Source: Ignavibacteria bacterium UBA7675
GTDB lineage: Bacteria; Bacteroidota; Ignavibacteria; Kapaibacteriales; UB7675
DNA length: 38,194 nt
Direction: 5' to 3'
NCBI GenBank assembly: GCA_002483085.1
Contig: DLHF01000047.1
Location: forward strand, 7,374-45,567
Shown here one piece after another: positions 27,841 to 37,044 of the stretch. Both the position numbers and the translations under genes were made by a program. Numbering within the stretch: the stretch's first letter is position 1; every line of letters starts with the position of its first letter. Below the pieces are notes generated by a model, which did no database searches, was not told the DNA's origin, and was given only the letters and a program-made list of their open reading frames with translations.

Positions 27841-28029
27841 TTACCCACCTTTAGTAGGTTTTTCCGTAGTGAGATAAGAATCCGGTGATTGTATATTCTC
27901 CACGAGCGAAAACCGGTGCTCGACGAAGTACTTCACGCACTCGCAATTCTGATCTACACTGACGAGATGGCCAGTAGCAGCCCGTGTGTACTGTGCACAT
28001 CCCGCAGATTGTAATTCACAGTATTCCAC
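27841..28029 (-). CDS. Possible small hypothetical protein
   Basis: A 62-codon frame starting with GTG, on the minus strand between the regulator pair and the SBBP gene. It overlaps nothing else. The product has four cysteines and a plausible globular-looking stretch (HLVSVDQNCECVKYFVEHRF). Codon choice is mixed and looks compatible with coding (GTC GAG CAC, GAG TGC GTG AAG). There is no good ribosome binding site and I recognise no family. The alternative is that this is simply the promoter region of the divergent SBBP gene, whose start is 22 bases away. Confidence 0.3.
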   Translation of the reverse strand: MEYCELQSAGCAQYTRAATGHLVSVDQNCECVKYFVEHRFSLVENIQSPDSYLTTEKPTKGG

Positions 28030-28050
28030 TCACTTATTCACAGATTATCT

Positions 28051-31000
28051 ATGAGTATCTCTATTAGTCAATATTGTCGTCTGTGCATGCTTGTCATTAT
28101 GCTGGCCAGTAGCACTGTAGCCACTGTATTTGCCTCAGATGGAAAGCAGGCTCAAGACAACGCGCGCCTGTCGGAAGCACAACAACTTCTCAACAATCGA
28201 AAAGCGGCTTTTATAGAAAATAAGGGGCAGATAGTCGACAGCGATGGGCGAGAAAGGCCGGACATTCGGTTTGTTGCGGATATGGGGCCTATGACTGTGT
28301 ATTTTATGAACGACGGGATAAGCTATGTGCTGAACGACCGTAGAAATATCAGCGCTCATGACAAGACCAGCCATGAGAGCCAGACTTCCGCACCGCACGA
28401 AGTAAATGTTTGCCGTGTAGATATGAAGTTTATCGATAATAACAGCAGTGCTGCTATCTATGCCGAAGACCGCAAGCCCGAGGCAATCAATTATTATCGC
28501 CAGACTGGGTATGCACAGGGAATCCAAACGGCTGGCTACAACAGGTTGATCTACAAAGACATCTACGACCATACTGATATCGTGTTCTCGATGGGAAAGG
28601 ACGGGTTGAAATACGACTTCATCGTCTATCCGGGCGGCGATCCGTCGAAAGTTCGTTGGGCGTATGAGGGAGCGCGTAATGTCGGTGTAAGCCGCGACGG
28701 ACGCCTTGAAATTGCGACTCCGCTTGGCGTAATCCGGGAAGATATTCCTCTTACTTTTCAGGAAGGAGGAGAGGGCAGCAATCAGAGGGTGGACAAGCAG
28801 TGTGGATTTGTCGTGAAAGACAACATTGCTAGCTTTACTATACAGGGCTACGATCCTGCAAAAAAATTAGTGATCGATCCCTATATAAAATGGGCGATGT
28901 TTTACGGTAGTAGTGTGCCGGGAGGATTGCCACCTATTTCCAACGAGGATCATTTTACGAGTGTTGCCGTCGACAATCAGGATAATGTTGTGGCAGTGGG
29001 TTATACCTACAACACCGTGTTTCCTGTTGTCAGTGCTCTCCAGCCTGCATCCGGTGGCTTCATTGATGCTGTCATTGTGAAATACAATGCTGCTGGCAAT
29101 ATTCTATGGTCGACCTACTACGGAGGCAATGCCGAGGATCGGGCAATGGGTGTAGCTATTGACGCTGCCAATCAAATTGTGGTGACAGGATACACCTATG
29201 GTGGTACATTTCCTACGCTTGCGGCTCTGCATCCTGTACCTCTGGGTGGTGCTGATGCTTTTATGATTCACCTTCCCCCGGCTGGCCTGCCCTTGAACTG
29301 GGCGAGCATGTACGGAGGAGCAGGAGATGACTTCGGGATGGATGTTGCAATTACTCCGGGACAGGTGCCGATCATGACGGGGTACACCAACAGTCCATCT
29401 GCTACATTCGATCTTCTGTGGCCTGTACAGCCTTTGCTGAATCAGATGGTCGGACCGACGACAAACTACGATGCTTTTGTCATTGCAGGCTTTGCAGGTG
29501 TGCTCAGCTTCGGTACGTACATGGGCGGTGATGCAAATGATTACGGTATGGGAATTATCGCCGATGCAGTGAACGATATTGCAATTACTGGCTATACACA
29601 GGGACCTGGCCCAGCTCTGATTAATTATCCGATTGTAGCAGCTCCCGGAGCCCCCGGAGCCTTCCAGCCGGTGTACGGTGGGGGAACATACGATGCCTTT
29701 GTGAGCAGGATTACCGTGCCGTTGTTTGGTGCTCCTGCTGTCGTGGTGTGGTCTACTTATGTGGGCGGCATGGATGAAGACAGGGGACAGGACATTGCTA
29801 TGGTGGTGCCCGGTTCTGTGTTGGGTATCGTGGGCTACACAAAAAGCCCGGCTATGCCCATGCCTATGCAAACGGCAAAAAACAACCCCGGAACACCGAA
29901 TGCCGATGCCCTCGTTGCATGGATGGACTATGCGCCTGGCTATGCAATTCGGGGCACTTATTGGGGCGGGCCGTTCGACGACCTCGGCAACGATATTGCC
30001 ATTGCTCGTGATGGCTCTAATCGCATTGCGATTACCGGCACGACCGAAGGAATGAGCCCTTTGCCTCTTGATAACTCACCGTTCCAGCAAAACTTCGCAG
30101 GTGGTATTTGTGATGCCTTTATAGCCTACTTCGAATCGCTTATGCTGGATGTGCGTTGGGACACCTACTATGGCTCTTCCAGCGCGGACTCAGGTGCGGG
30201 TATTGCCTTCGACTCTAAAAACCGCACGGTAATAGTGGGCAGTACCTTTGCGCCGGGAAGTGCCAATCTGCCGGTGCGTACCAATCCCCCGTATAATGTT
30301 CCGCAAGGTGGATGGGACGGATTTATAGCTATGTTCGATCACCGCAATATCTTTCCAGTGTTTGTAGGTGGTACGAGCAGCGACAAAGCAAACGACGTGG
30401 CAGTTGACAGCGAGAACAGCGTTATTATTACCGGCTATACAAAGTCCAACACAACGTCGTCGCCGCCATTTCCGGCTACTATTGGTGCTGCAACGCTCAG
30501 CGGTACTCAGGATGCTTTTATTGCGAAATACTCGCGCAATGGCAATATGCTGTGGATTACGTACTATGGCGGAAGCGGCGTAGAGAGCGGCGAAGGTATA
30601 GCTGTTGATAACGCCGATAATATTTATATCGCTGGCTATACGACATCGACAGGTGGCATTGCAATGGGCGGAGGCCAGTTCCTTACCTATGGTGGTGGAA
30701 CAAGCGACGGCTTTATTGCTAAATTCGATGGGAATGGTACTCAGCTCTGGGGAACCTATGTGGGCGGTAGCGCAGCCGATACTCTGATGGATATTGTGAT
30801 TGAGAATTATGCTTCTGTTACCCGTGTTGTTGCTGTAGGGTATTCCAACAGCAACAACCGCATCGGTACGGCAGGAACGCAGCAGCCAACGCGCTCAGCA
30901 GGACTTGACGCTATATGTGTAAAATACAATACATCAGGCGGTAGAGTGTGGGGAACTTATTCCGGTGGTGCCAACGACGACTACGCATTTGGGGTCGCAA

Positions 31001-32043
31001 CTATTGATAATAAGGCTGTTATGGTAGGATGTACTGCGGGAGGATATCCCACCTATGGTGCAACATCCTTTACCGGTGCTTCGAATGATGCCTTTGTGAC
31101 GTTCTATTACGGTGCAGGAACCTCGCCCTGGTCGCTTATGTATGGCGGACAGTATCGAGATACTGCTGCTGCCGCTATTGTTGCAGGCTGGGATAAGATT
31201 TATGTAGCTGGTACAACGCTGAACCAGGCCACCAACAACTTCCCCATTTCTCCCGGTGCCAGTGTAAGCGCGTCGTCTAACTCCCTCGATTTGTTCTGGC
31301 TGCGGCTTGATACAACAGGTGTAAGAGTATTGGCTACTGTGTACGTGGAGCCCGCTGGCCATGAAAGCGCTCGCTCGCTGGCGCGGAGGGGAAATAATGC
31401 TCTGCTGGCTGGCTGGACAAATTCCAGTACGTTTACTGCGCTTTCTGGTCTGCCCAGCTACCTGAACGCTGCTGCTGGGGCTGATAATGCCTTTGTATTA
31501 GGCACTGATCCAAACCTCAATATTGTTTCTGGAACATTGTTCGGTCGTGGATCGGAAAAAGGCGAGGGTATTGCTGTCGATAGTCATGGCGATGTTCTGC
31601 TCTGTGGCGAAACAGCCTCGTCGGATTTTCTCTCCCTTCCCGATGTAGATAATTACTGGGCACAAAGAGGGACAAATTCTGGTTCGCAGGATGCCTTTAT
31701 CGCCAAGTTTACCAACGACGAAGCTGCTCTCGCAAAGCAGAGCACTGTTGCCGAGCAAACCCGTAATGTGAGCCCCGCTCCTGCCATTGCTACAATCAGT
31801 TTTCAGGCTTATCCCAATCCGAATGATGGCTTGCTGAATATCAGCGGGAGGATCAACAACGATGGTCCTGTGGTATTGCTGATAAGCGATATTCGCGGAG
31901 CTCAGGTGTATTCCTCTACGGAGTTTGTCCGCGCTGGCAGGCTCGACAAGCAGGTGGATATTACAAGCCTGCCTTCGGGCACCTATGTATTGCGCGTGCA
32001 GTCCGGTGGCCAGGAATCATCGGTGACAATTGTACGAAAGTAA
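28051..32043 (+). CDS. Secreted SBBP-repeat beta-propeller protein with type IX sorting domain
   Basis: This 1330-aa exported protein has an N-terminal signal peptide (about 1-28, hydrophobic LCMLVIMLASSTVATVFA). A conserved N-terminal domain typical of SBBP proteins follows (AAFIENKGQIVDSDGRERPD, about 53-290). About 14 SBBP-type repeats span 290-1230, each built on a V-x-I/V-D-x-x-x-N-x-V-x-x-G-Y-T core often preceded by WxTYYGG (for example VAVDNQDNVVAVGYT, VAIDAANQIVVTGYT, IAVDNADNIYIAGYT). These would fold as beta-propellers. The last 80 or so residues (FQAYPNPNDGLLNISG to SVTIVRK) are a type IX sorting domain, so it should end up on the cell surface or in the medium. The role is unknown; surface adhesion or matrix functions are usual guesses. 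A terminator follows 24 bases after the stop codon. Confidence 0.9.
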   Translation: MSISISQYCRLCMLVIMLASSTVATVFASDGKQAQDNARLSEAQQLLNNRKAAFIENKGQIVDSDGRERPDIRFVADMGPMTVYFMNDGISYVLNDRRNISAHDKTSHESQTSAPHEVNVCRVDMKFIDNNSSAAIYAEDRKPEAINYYRQTGYAQGIQTAGYNRLIYKDIYDHTDIVFSMGKDGLKYDFIVYPGGDPSKVRWAYEGARNVGVSRDGRLEIATPLGVIREDIPLTFQEGGEGSNQRVDKQCGFVVKDNIASFTIQGYDPAKKLVIDPYIKWAMFYGSSVPGGLPPISNEDHFTSVAVDNQDNVVAVGYTYNTVFPVVSALQPASGGFIDAVIVKYNAAGNILWSTYYGGNAEDRAMGVAIDAANQIVVTGYTYGGTFPTLAALHPVPLGGADAFMIHLPPAGLPLNWASMYGGAGDDFGMDVAITPGQVPIMTGYTNSPSATFDLLWPVQPLLNQMVGPTTNYDAFVIAGFAGVLSFGTYMGGDANDYGMGIIADAVNDIAITGYTQGPGPALINYPIVAAPGAPGAFQPVYGGGTYDAFVSRITVPLFGAPAVVVWSTYVGGMDEDRGQDIAMVVPGSVLGIVGYTKSPAMPMPMQTAKNNPGTPNADALVAWMDYAPGYAIRGTYWGGPFDDLGNDIAIARDGSNRIAITGTTEGMSPLPLDNSPFQQNFAGGICDAFIAYFESLMLDVRWDTYYGSSSADSGAGIAFDSKNRTVIVGSTFAPGSANLPVRTNPPYNVPQGGWDGFIAMFDHRNIFPVFVGGTSSDKANDVAVDSENSVIITGYTKSNTTSSPPFPATIGAATLSGTQDAFIAKYSRNGNMLWITYYGGSGVESGEGIAVDNADNIYIAGYTTSTGGIAMGGGQFLTYGGGTSDGFIAKFDGNGTQLWGTYVGGSAADTLMDIVIENYASVTRVVAVGYSNSNNRIGTAGTQQPTRSAGLDAICVKYNTSGGRVWGTYSGGANDDYAFGVATIDNKAVMVGCTAGGYPTYGATSFTGASNDAFVTFYYGAGTSPWSLMYGGQYRDTAAAAIVAGWDKIYVAGTTLNQATNNFPISPGASVSASSNSLDLFWLRLDTTGVRVLATVYVEPAGHESARSLARRGNNALLAGWTNSSTFTALSGLPSYLNAAAGADNAFVLGTDPNLNIVSGTLFGRGSEKGEGIAVDSHGDVLLCGETASSDFLSLPDVDNYWAQRGTNSGSQDAFIAKFTNDEAALAKQSTVAEQTRNVSPAPAIATISFQAYPNPNDGLLNISGRINNDGPVVLLISDIRGAQVYSSTEFVRAGRLDKQVDITSLPSGTYVLRVQSGGQESSVTIVRK

Positions 32044-32067
32044 TGCAGTGTGTGGTGTAGTAGAAAG

Positions 32068-32101
32068 CCGCCGGGGGAATTCCTCCGGCGGTTGCTGTTT
32101 G
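32068..32101 (+). terminator. Rho-independent terminator after the SBBP gene
   Basis: CCGCCGGGGG (32068-32077) pairs with CCTCCGGCGG (32082-32091), ten pairs with one G-T wobble and an AATT loop, followed by a T-rich tail (TTGCTGTTTG). It lies just after the stop codon at 32043. Confidence 0.8.
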
Positions 32102-32197
32102 TATGGGCACGGGCGTCTCACCGCCTACTGAAACCTCCACGCATACTTCGCGTATCGCGCCCAGTAGCCGACGTGTAGCTTTTATCATTTTCCTACA

Positions 32198-33088
32198 ATG
32201 GGATGCACTATGGAATTAGTCATTACAAATCTGTCTAAAACCTATCCGAACGGTGTGCAGGCACTGAAAGATATTTCGCTTACTATTCCCACGGGAATGT
32301 TCGGTCTGCTCGGCCCCAACGGAGCCGGGAAGTCAACGCTCATGCGAACTATTGCCACACTGCAAGAGCCCGACACAGGTAGCATTACTCTTGATGGGCT
32401 GGACGTATTGCAGCAGAAGACCGAAGTACGCAAAGTGCTGGGCTATCTTCCGCAGGAGTTTGGTGTGTACCCGAAAATGTCGGCGGAGGAAATGCTCGAC
32501 CACTTTGCAGTGCTCAAAGGGATTACCGATGGCAAACAGAGGAGGGAATCGGTGAAGAGCTTGCTACAGCAAACGAACTTGTACGAAGTACGCAAAAAGC
32601 AGATTGGCGGGTTCTCCGGCGGTATGAAACAGCGGTTTGGTATTGCACAAGCACTGCTCGGAAACCCGAGGCTGATTATTGTTGACGAGCCTACTGCCGG
32701 GCTGGACCCGGCTGAGCGCATCCGCTTTCACAACTTGCTCAGCGAGATAGGCGAGAATATTATTGTGATACTTTCCACGCATATTGTGGAAGACGTGAGC
32801 GATCTGTGTAGCCGCATGGCCATCATCTTTAAAGGAGAAGTGCTGCTGGAAGGAGAACCGCTGAAGGTTATTGAGCAGATACAGGGAAAAGTCTGGAAAA
32901 AGATTATTGAGAAACAGGATGTACACGAGTATTTCTCCCGCTACAGTGTGATTTCTACCCGCTTGTTTGCAGGGAAAATTTTGCTCCATGTGGTTGGCGA
33001 TGTTCCGCCCGACGCTTCGTTCGAAGCTGCCGATTCTACACTCGAAGATGTGTACTTTGCTTCGCTGCGGCAGCACGCAGCAGCGTAG
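32198..33088 (+). CDS. ABC transporter ATP-binding protein
   Basis: This 296-aa nucleotide-binding subunit has Walker A GLLGPNGAGKSTLM (about 36-49), a Q-loop in LPQEFGVYP, the signature GGFSGGMKQRFGIAQAL, Walker B LIIVDEPTAGLDP, and the switch histidine in ILSTHIVED. The C-terminal 80 or so residues are an accessory region common in ABC-2 type exporters. An alternative ATG at 32210 (MELVITNLSKTYPNG) fits the family start at least as well. The gene lies 78 bases before the permease-peptidase gene on the same strand, and together they form a two-gene transporter. The transported substrate is unknown. Confidence 0.93.
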   Translation: MGCTMELVITNLSKTYPNGVQALKDISLTIPTGMFGLLGPNGAGKSTLMRTIATLQEPDTGSITLDGLDVLQQKTEVRKVLGYLPQEFGVYPKMSAEEMLDHFAVLKGITDGKQRRESVKSLLQQTNLYEVRKKQIGGFSGGMKQRFGIAQALLGNPRLIIVDEPTAGLDPAERIRFHNLLSEIGENIIVILSTHIVEDVSDLCSRMAIIFKGEVLLEGEPLKVIEQIQGKVWKKIIEKQDVHEYFSRYSVISTRLFAGKILLHVVGDVPPDASFEAADSTLEDVYFASLRQHAAA

Positions 33089-33111
33089 GGGAGGCCGGCA
33101 GTATAGCCGGT
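33089..33111 (+). repeat. Short GC-rich hairpin repeat between the transporter genes
   Basis: GGGAGGCCGGCAGT at 33089-33102 is identical to 2063-2076. It forms a small hairpin here (CCGGC 33095-33099 with GCCGG 33106-33110). It lies between the ATPase stop and the permease start and could tune expression of the second gene. Confidence 0.4.
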
Positions 33112-33166
33112 GGGCAGGGCATTATCCCGATGCAGCAACAGATTTCTCACAATAACTACTACAATT

Positions 33167-36100
33167 ATGTTCGCAGCTTTTTTCCTGTTTGAACTTCGCT
33201 ATCATCTTCGGCGCCTTTCTACCTATGTGTACTTTGGCCTGTTTTTCATCATAGGTTTCTTGGCTATGAACGCCGCTGGTGGTGCTTTTAGCTCTGTGAG
33301 TGTTGGCGGTGGCGGTGGCAACACCAATGCCAATGCTCCATCAGTGCTGCACGGCTTGATTACTATACTGAGCTACTTCGGTATTATTATTACATCGGCA
33401 ATTGCGGGCAATGCGGTGTACCGCGACTATGAGTACAACACGCATTCGCTGTTTTATACCAAGCCCATCAGCAAGGCGGGCTATCTCGGTGGGCGCTTTG
33501 CAGGCTCGCTTGTAGTGCTGTGGCTTATTTTTACGAGTATCGGGCTCGGCATGATGCTCGGCAGCTTTATGCCCTGGCTCGATCATGAGCGGTTTGGGCC
33601 GTTCAGCCTCATGGCTTATGTGCAGCCCTATCTCACCAGTTTGCTGCCCAACTTAGTTTTTACCGGCGCGCTCTTCTTTGCGCTCGCTACCCTTACGCGC
33701 AATATTTTTATCAACTATGTCACCAGTATTGTGTTTCTGCTGGGCTATTTGGTGGCGGTCAATCTTATCTCCAACATCGACAACAAAGTGCTCGCCAGCT
33801 TGGTGGACCCCTTTGGCAATGTAGCTCAGGGGGTGCTAACGCAGTATTGGACAGTAGCAGAGCGCAACAGCCGCGTAGTGCCGCTCGCCGATGTCTTCTT
33901 GTACAATCGCCTGCTGTGGACGGCGATAGGCTTGGCGATTCTCGCCGGTACGTATTCACGCTTTACCTTTGCACAGTTTACTTCGTCGTTCCGCCGAAAT
34001 AAAAAAACGGTCGATGTCGCCGAAGCGTATGCTGCCACTTCGCAGACTATTGTGCTTCCCCATGTAGACCAGAGCTTTTCTGTTGCAGATCGTTTTCGCC
34101 AGTTTGCAATGGTGCTGCGGCGCGAGTTTATCAGCATTGTAAAAAGCCCGTACTTCCTCGCTATTGCATTCGCTGGTGTGCTGTTTCTGTTTATCAGCGC
34201 AAGCCAGCTCGGTTCTCTTTATGGCACCACGGTGTACCCGGTGACATACTCGGTGATCGAGCTCGCAGGAGGGAGCTTCGCGCTCTTCATTCTCATTATT
34301 ATTACGTTCTACGCCGGTGAGCAAATCTGGCGCGAGCGCGAGCTGCGCATCAGCCAAATGATCGATGCTCTGCCTGTGCAGACCTGGACGCTGTACGCAG
34401 GCAAACTCGGCGCGCTGATGCTCGTGCAGGTTGTGCTGCTTGGCGTCGTGATGATCTGCGGCATGGCGTTCCAGATAGTACAAGGATATTTCAACTTCGA
34501 GATCGGCTTGTATATCCGCTATCTGTTCGGCATGCAGCTTATCGACTACTGGCTGTTGTGCGTGCTGGCGATGCTTGTGCACGTTGTTGTCAACCACAAG
34601 TACACAGGCCATTTCCTGATGGTGCTGTATTATCTCGCTACTATTTTCCTGTCGCAGTTGGGCTATGAGCACCATCTGTATCGCTATAGCAGCGATCCCG
34701 GATTTTTGTACTCCGATATGAATGGCTTCGGCCCGTTTGTAGGGCCGTACTTCTGGTTTAAGCTGTACTGGGCTGCCTGCGCTGTGCTTCTGGCTCTGCT
34801 CTCCAATGTGCTGTGGGTGCGCGGTACTGAAGATTTTTGGAAAACACGCCTCCGGTTAGTTCGGCAGCGCATTACCACGCCCGTTGTTGCTACTGCGGTG
34901 CTGGCGTTTGCTGTGTTCGCCGCTACTGGCGGATTTATTTTCTACAATACAAATATTCTCAATCCCTACCGCACCTCCGACGACCGCCAGGCGCGCACGG
35001 CTGCGTTCGAGAAAAAATACAAGCAATACGAGGGAATACCGCAACTGCGTATTACCGATGTTAAAGTAGATGTGGATATTTATCCCGGCGAGCAGCGCGC
35101 TGATGTGCGGGGCAGATACATCCTTAAAAACAAAACGGGCATGCCTATCAACTACATCCATATTAATATGGTGGAGTGGCTGGCTATTAATTCTCTGAAG
35201 GTAGACCGCCAGTACAGCATTGCGCTCGCCGATACAGATATGGGCTACTATATCTACAAGCTCGCAGCACCCGTCGCTCCGGGCGATTCTCTCTCTCTTG
35301 TGTTCGATATTGTGTATGCTTCGCACGGCTTCCAGAACGACGGCGCCAGAACAGAAGTAGTAAGCAATGGCACGTTCTTTAACAGTGGCTACTTGCCGAA
35401 CATCGGTTATAGTGCCGATGCCGAACTTCAGGACGACGATGTACGCAAAAAGCAAGGGCTGAAGCCCAAAGATCGCATGGCTCCGGTTGGCGATATGAAA
35501 GCCAGAATGAATACCTATATCTCCAACTGTGCCGACTGGGTGAAATTTGAGACGACCGTAAGTACCTCGCCCGACCAGATTGCTATTGCTCCGGGCTATC
35601 TGCAAAAGGAATGGATGCAGGGCGGACGCAGGTACTTCCACTATACAATGGATGCGCCTATTCTCAATTTCTTTTCCTATCTATCAGCTCGCTACGAAGT
35701 GCGCCGCGACCACTGGAATGATGTGGCGATTGAGATTTATTACCACAAGGGACACGAGTACAACATCGACAGGATGATACGCGCTATCAAAAAATCGCTG
35801 GATTACTATACGGCAAATTTCAGCCCGTACCAGCATAAGCAAGTGCGTATTATCGAGTTCCCGCGCTATGCCACGTTTGCACAGTCGTTTCCCAATACTA
35901 TTCCGTATGCCGAAAGCATCGGCTTTGTTGCGGATGTAGACGACAGCGACCCGGAGGAAATCGACTATCCTTTCTACGTGACAGCGCACGAAGTGGCGCA
36001 CCAGTGGTGGGCGCATCAGGTGATCGGCGGCAATGTGCAGGGCGCTACGCTGCTCTCGGAGTCGATGGCGCAATACTCCGCTCTGATGGTGATGGAAAAA

Positions 36101-36769
36101 GAATACGGCAGGGAAAAAATGCAGAAGTTTCTGAAGTACGAATTGGATTCCTATTTGCGTGCTCGCGGCTCCGAACGCAAAAAAGAGCTGCCGCTGTACC
36201 TCGTGGAGAACCAGCAGTATATCCACTATAATAAAGGCTCGGTGGTGCTCTATGCTCTGCGCGATTATCTCGGCGAAGAGCGGCTGAACAACGCCCTCGC
36301 TGGCTATATCCGCCAGACGGCATTTCAGGAACCTCCGTACACGAATTCTATCGAGTTCGTGAATGCTCTGAAAGCAGCTACGCCCGATTCGCTGCAATAC
36401 ATTATCCGCGATATGCTGGAAACTATTACGCTGTACGAAAACAAAGTAACTGCTGTGCGCTCCGAAAAGCGCGCCGATGGCCGGTACACTGTGCATCTTA
36501 CTGTGGAGTCTAAAAAGCTCCGTGCCAACGAGCTGGGTGCCGAAAGCGAAATACCGCTGCACGATTGGATCGATATTGGTGTGTTCGGTACTGATAGCAA
36601 AGGCGCTGAGAAAGAACTCTATATGGCCAAGCACCAGCTCTCAAAGCCCAAGACCGAGATAGAAATTGTTGTGGACAGCAAGCCCAGCAAGGCGGGAATT
36701 GACCCGTACAACAAGCTCATCGACAGGCAGAGCGGCGATAATGTGAAGGCGATTGCAGACAAGGGATAA
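33167..36769 (+). CDS. ABC-2 type permease fused to an M1-family peptidase domain
   Basis: This 1200-aa membrane protein has an N-terminal half (about 1-610) that looks like two ABC-2 permease units. Each has around six hydrophobic helices (FLFELRYHLRRLSTYVYFGLF at the start; VLRREFISIVKSPYFLAIAF opens the second unit). The C-terminal half is a gluzincin domain with HEVAH at 941-945, a downstream SES glutamate at 965, and a later YNKGSVVLY segment resembling M1 aminopeptidases. The canonical GAMEN exopeptidase motif is not seen. Such fusions are known in Bacteroidota next to an ABC ATPase, and the peptidase half should face the periplasm. I prefer the ATG at 33167 (MFAAFFLFELRYHLRR) over a GTG at 33110, which would add 19 atypical residues. 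Substrate and peptidase activity are unproven. Confidence 0.92.
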   Translation: MFAAFFLFELRYHLRRLSTYVYFGLFFIIGFLAMNAAGGAFSSVSVGGGGGNTNANAPSVLHGLITILSYFGIIITSAIAGNAVYRDYEYNTHSLFYTKPISKAGYLGGRFAGSLVVLWLIFTSIGLGMMLGSFMPWLDHERFGPFSLMAYVQPYLTSLLPNLVFTGALFFALATLTRNIFINYVTSIVFLLGYLVAVNLISNIDNKVLASLVDPFGNVAQGVLTQYWTVAERNSRVVPLADVFLYNRLLWTAIGLAILAGTYSRFTFAQFTSSFRRNKKTVDVAEAYAATSQTIVLPHVDQSFSVADRFRQFAMVLRREFISIVKSPYFLAIAFAGVLFLFISASQLGSLYGTTVYPVTYSVIELAGGSFALFILIIITFYAGEQIWRERELRISQMIDALPVQTWTLYAGKLGALMLVQVVLLGVVMICGMAFQIVQGYFNFEIGLYIRYLFGMQLIDYWLLCVLAMLVHVVVNHKYTGHFLMVLYYLATIFLSQLGYEHHLYRYSSDPGFLYSDMNGFGPFVGPYFWFKLYWAACAVLLALLSNVLWVRGTEDFWKTRLRLVRQRITTPVVATAVLAFAVFAATGGFIFYNTNILNPYRTSDDRQARTAAFEKKYKQYEGIPQLRITDVKVDVDIYPGEQRADVRGRYILKNKTGMPINYIHINMVEWLAINSLKVDRQYSIALADTDMGYYIYKLAAPVAPGDSLSLVFDIVYASHGFQNDGARTEVVSNGTFFNSGYLPNIGYSADAELQDDDVRKKQGLKPKDRMAPVGDMKARMNTYISNCADWVKFETTVSTSPDQIAIAPGYLQKEWMQGGRRYFHYTMDAPILNFFSYLSARYEVRRDHWNDVAIEIYYHKGHEYNIDRMIRAIKKSLDYYTANFSPYQHKQVRIIEFPRYATFAQSFPNTIPYAESIGFVADVDDSDPEEIDYPFYVTAHEVAHQWWAHQVIGGNVQGATLLSESMAQYSALMVMEKEYGREKMQKFLKYELDSYLRARGSERKKELPLYLVENQQYIHYNKGSVVLYALRDYLGEERLNNALAGYIRQTAFQEPPYTNSIEFVNALKAATPDSLQYIIRDMLETITLYENKVTAVRSEKRADGRYTVHLTVESKKLRANELGAESEIPLHDWIDIGVFGTDSKGAEKELYMAKHQLSKPKTEIEIVVDSKPSKAGIDPYNKLIDRQSGDNVKAIADKG

Positions 36770-36796
36770 GGCATCCCGTCCGTGCAGTCTTTCTGT

Positions 36797-36825
36797 GAAG
36801 AGGTGCTCCGCTAGGGCGCCTCTTC
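36797..36825 (+). terminator. Terminator-like hairpin after the permease-peptidase gene
   Basis: GAAGAGGTGC (36797-36806) pairs with GCGCCTCTTC (36816-36825), ten pairs including one wobble, with a nine-base loop. It starts 28 bases after the stop codon. No T run follows, so it may be a hairpin-only terminator or an mRNA-stabilising end. Confidence 0.55.
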
Positions 36826-36839
36826 GCATGTAGAGACGG

Positions 36840-36945
36840 CGAGCTCTGCCGGGTGCTTGCTGTCTGTCGCTTCGGTCTTCGCCCTCGTGTTCTGTCGCTG
36901 CACCGCGCTGCACGTCCGCCGCGTGGCTGCTCGACCCCATCCGCA
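36840..36945 (+). repeat. Dispersed intergenic repeat, copy D
   Basis: Core TGCACCGCGCTGCAC at 36899-36913, preceded by GTCGCTTCGGTCTTCGCCCT and followed by GTCCGCCGCGTGGCTGCTCG. It shares both flanks with copy B, and the left flank with copy E. Confidence 0.65.
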
Positions 36946-37044
36946 TGTGCCTGCGGATAATCAATGGCTGCAAGCACAACAATTGCATTTTCCGCTTGCG
37001 TACCTCTTGACTCTGCCGGGCAAAATACCTACCTTGTGTATTAC

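Noticed and set aside
28900..31700. Many short internal repeats that at first suggest a CRISPR or tandem DNA repeat
   Set aside because: They are degenerate codons for the repeated SBBP protein unit, unevenly spaced and in frame, not a DNA-level array.
33956..34675. 239-codon minus-strand frame
   Set aside because: Antisense to the permease helices; rich in His/Gln and with no hydrophobic core, so a shadow.
35684..36634. 316-codon minus-strand frame
   Set aside because: Antisense to the M1 peptidase half, which carries HEVAHQWWAH and the other conserved motifs on the plus strand.
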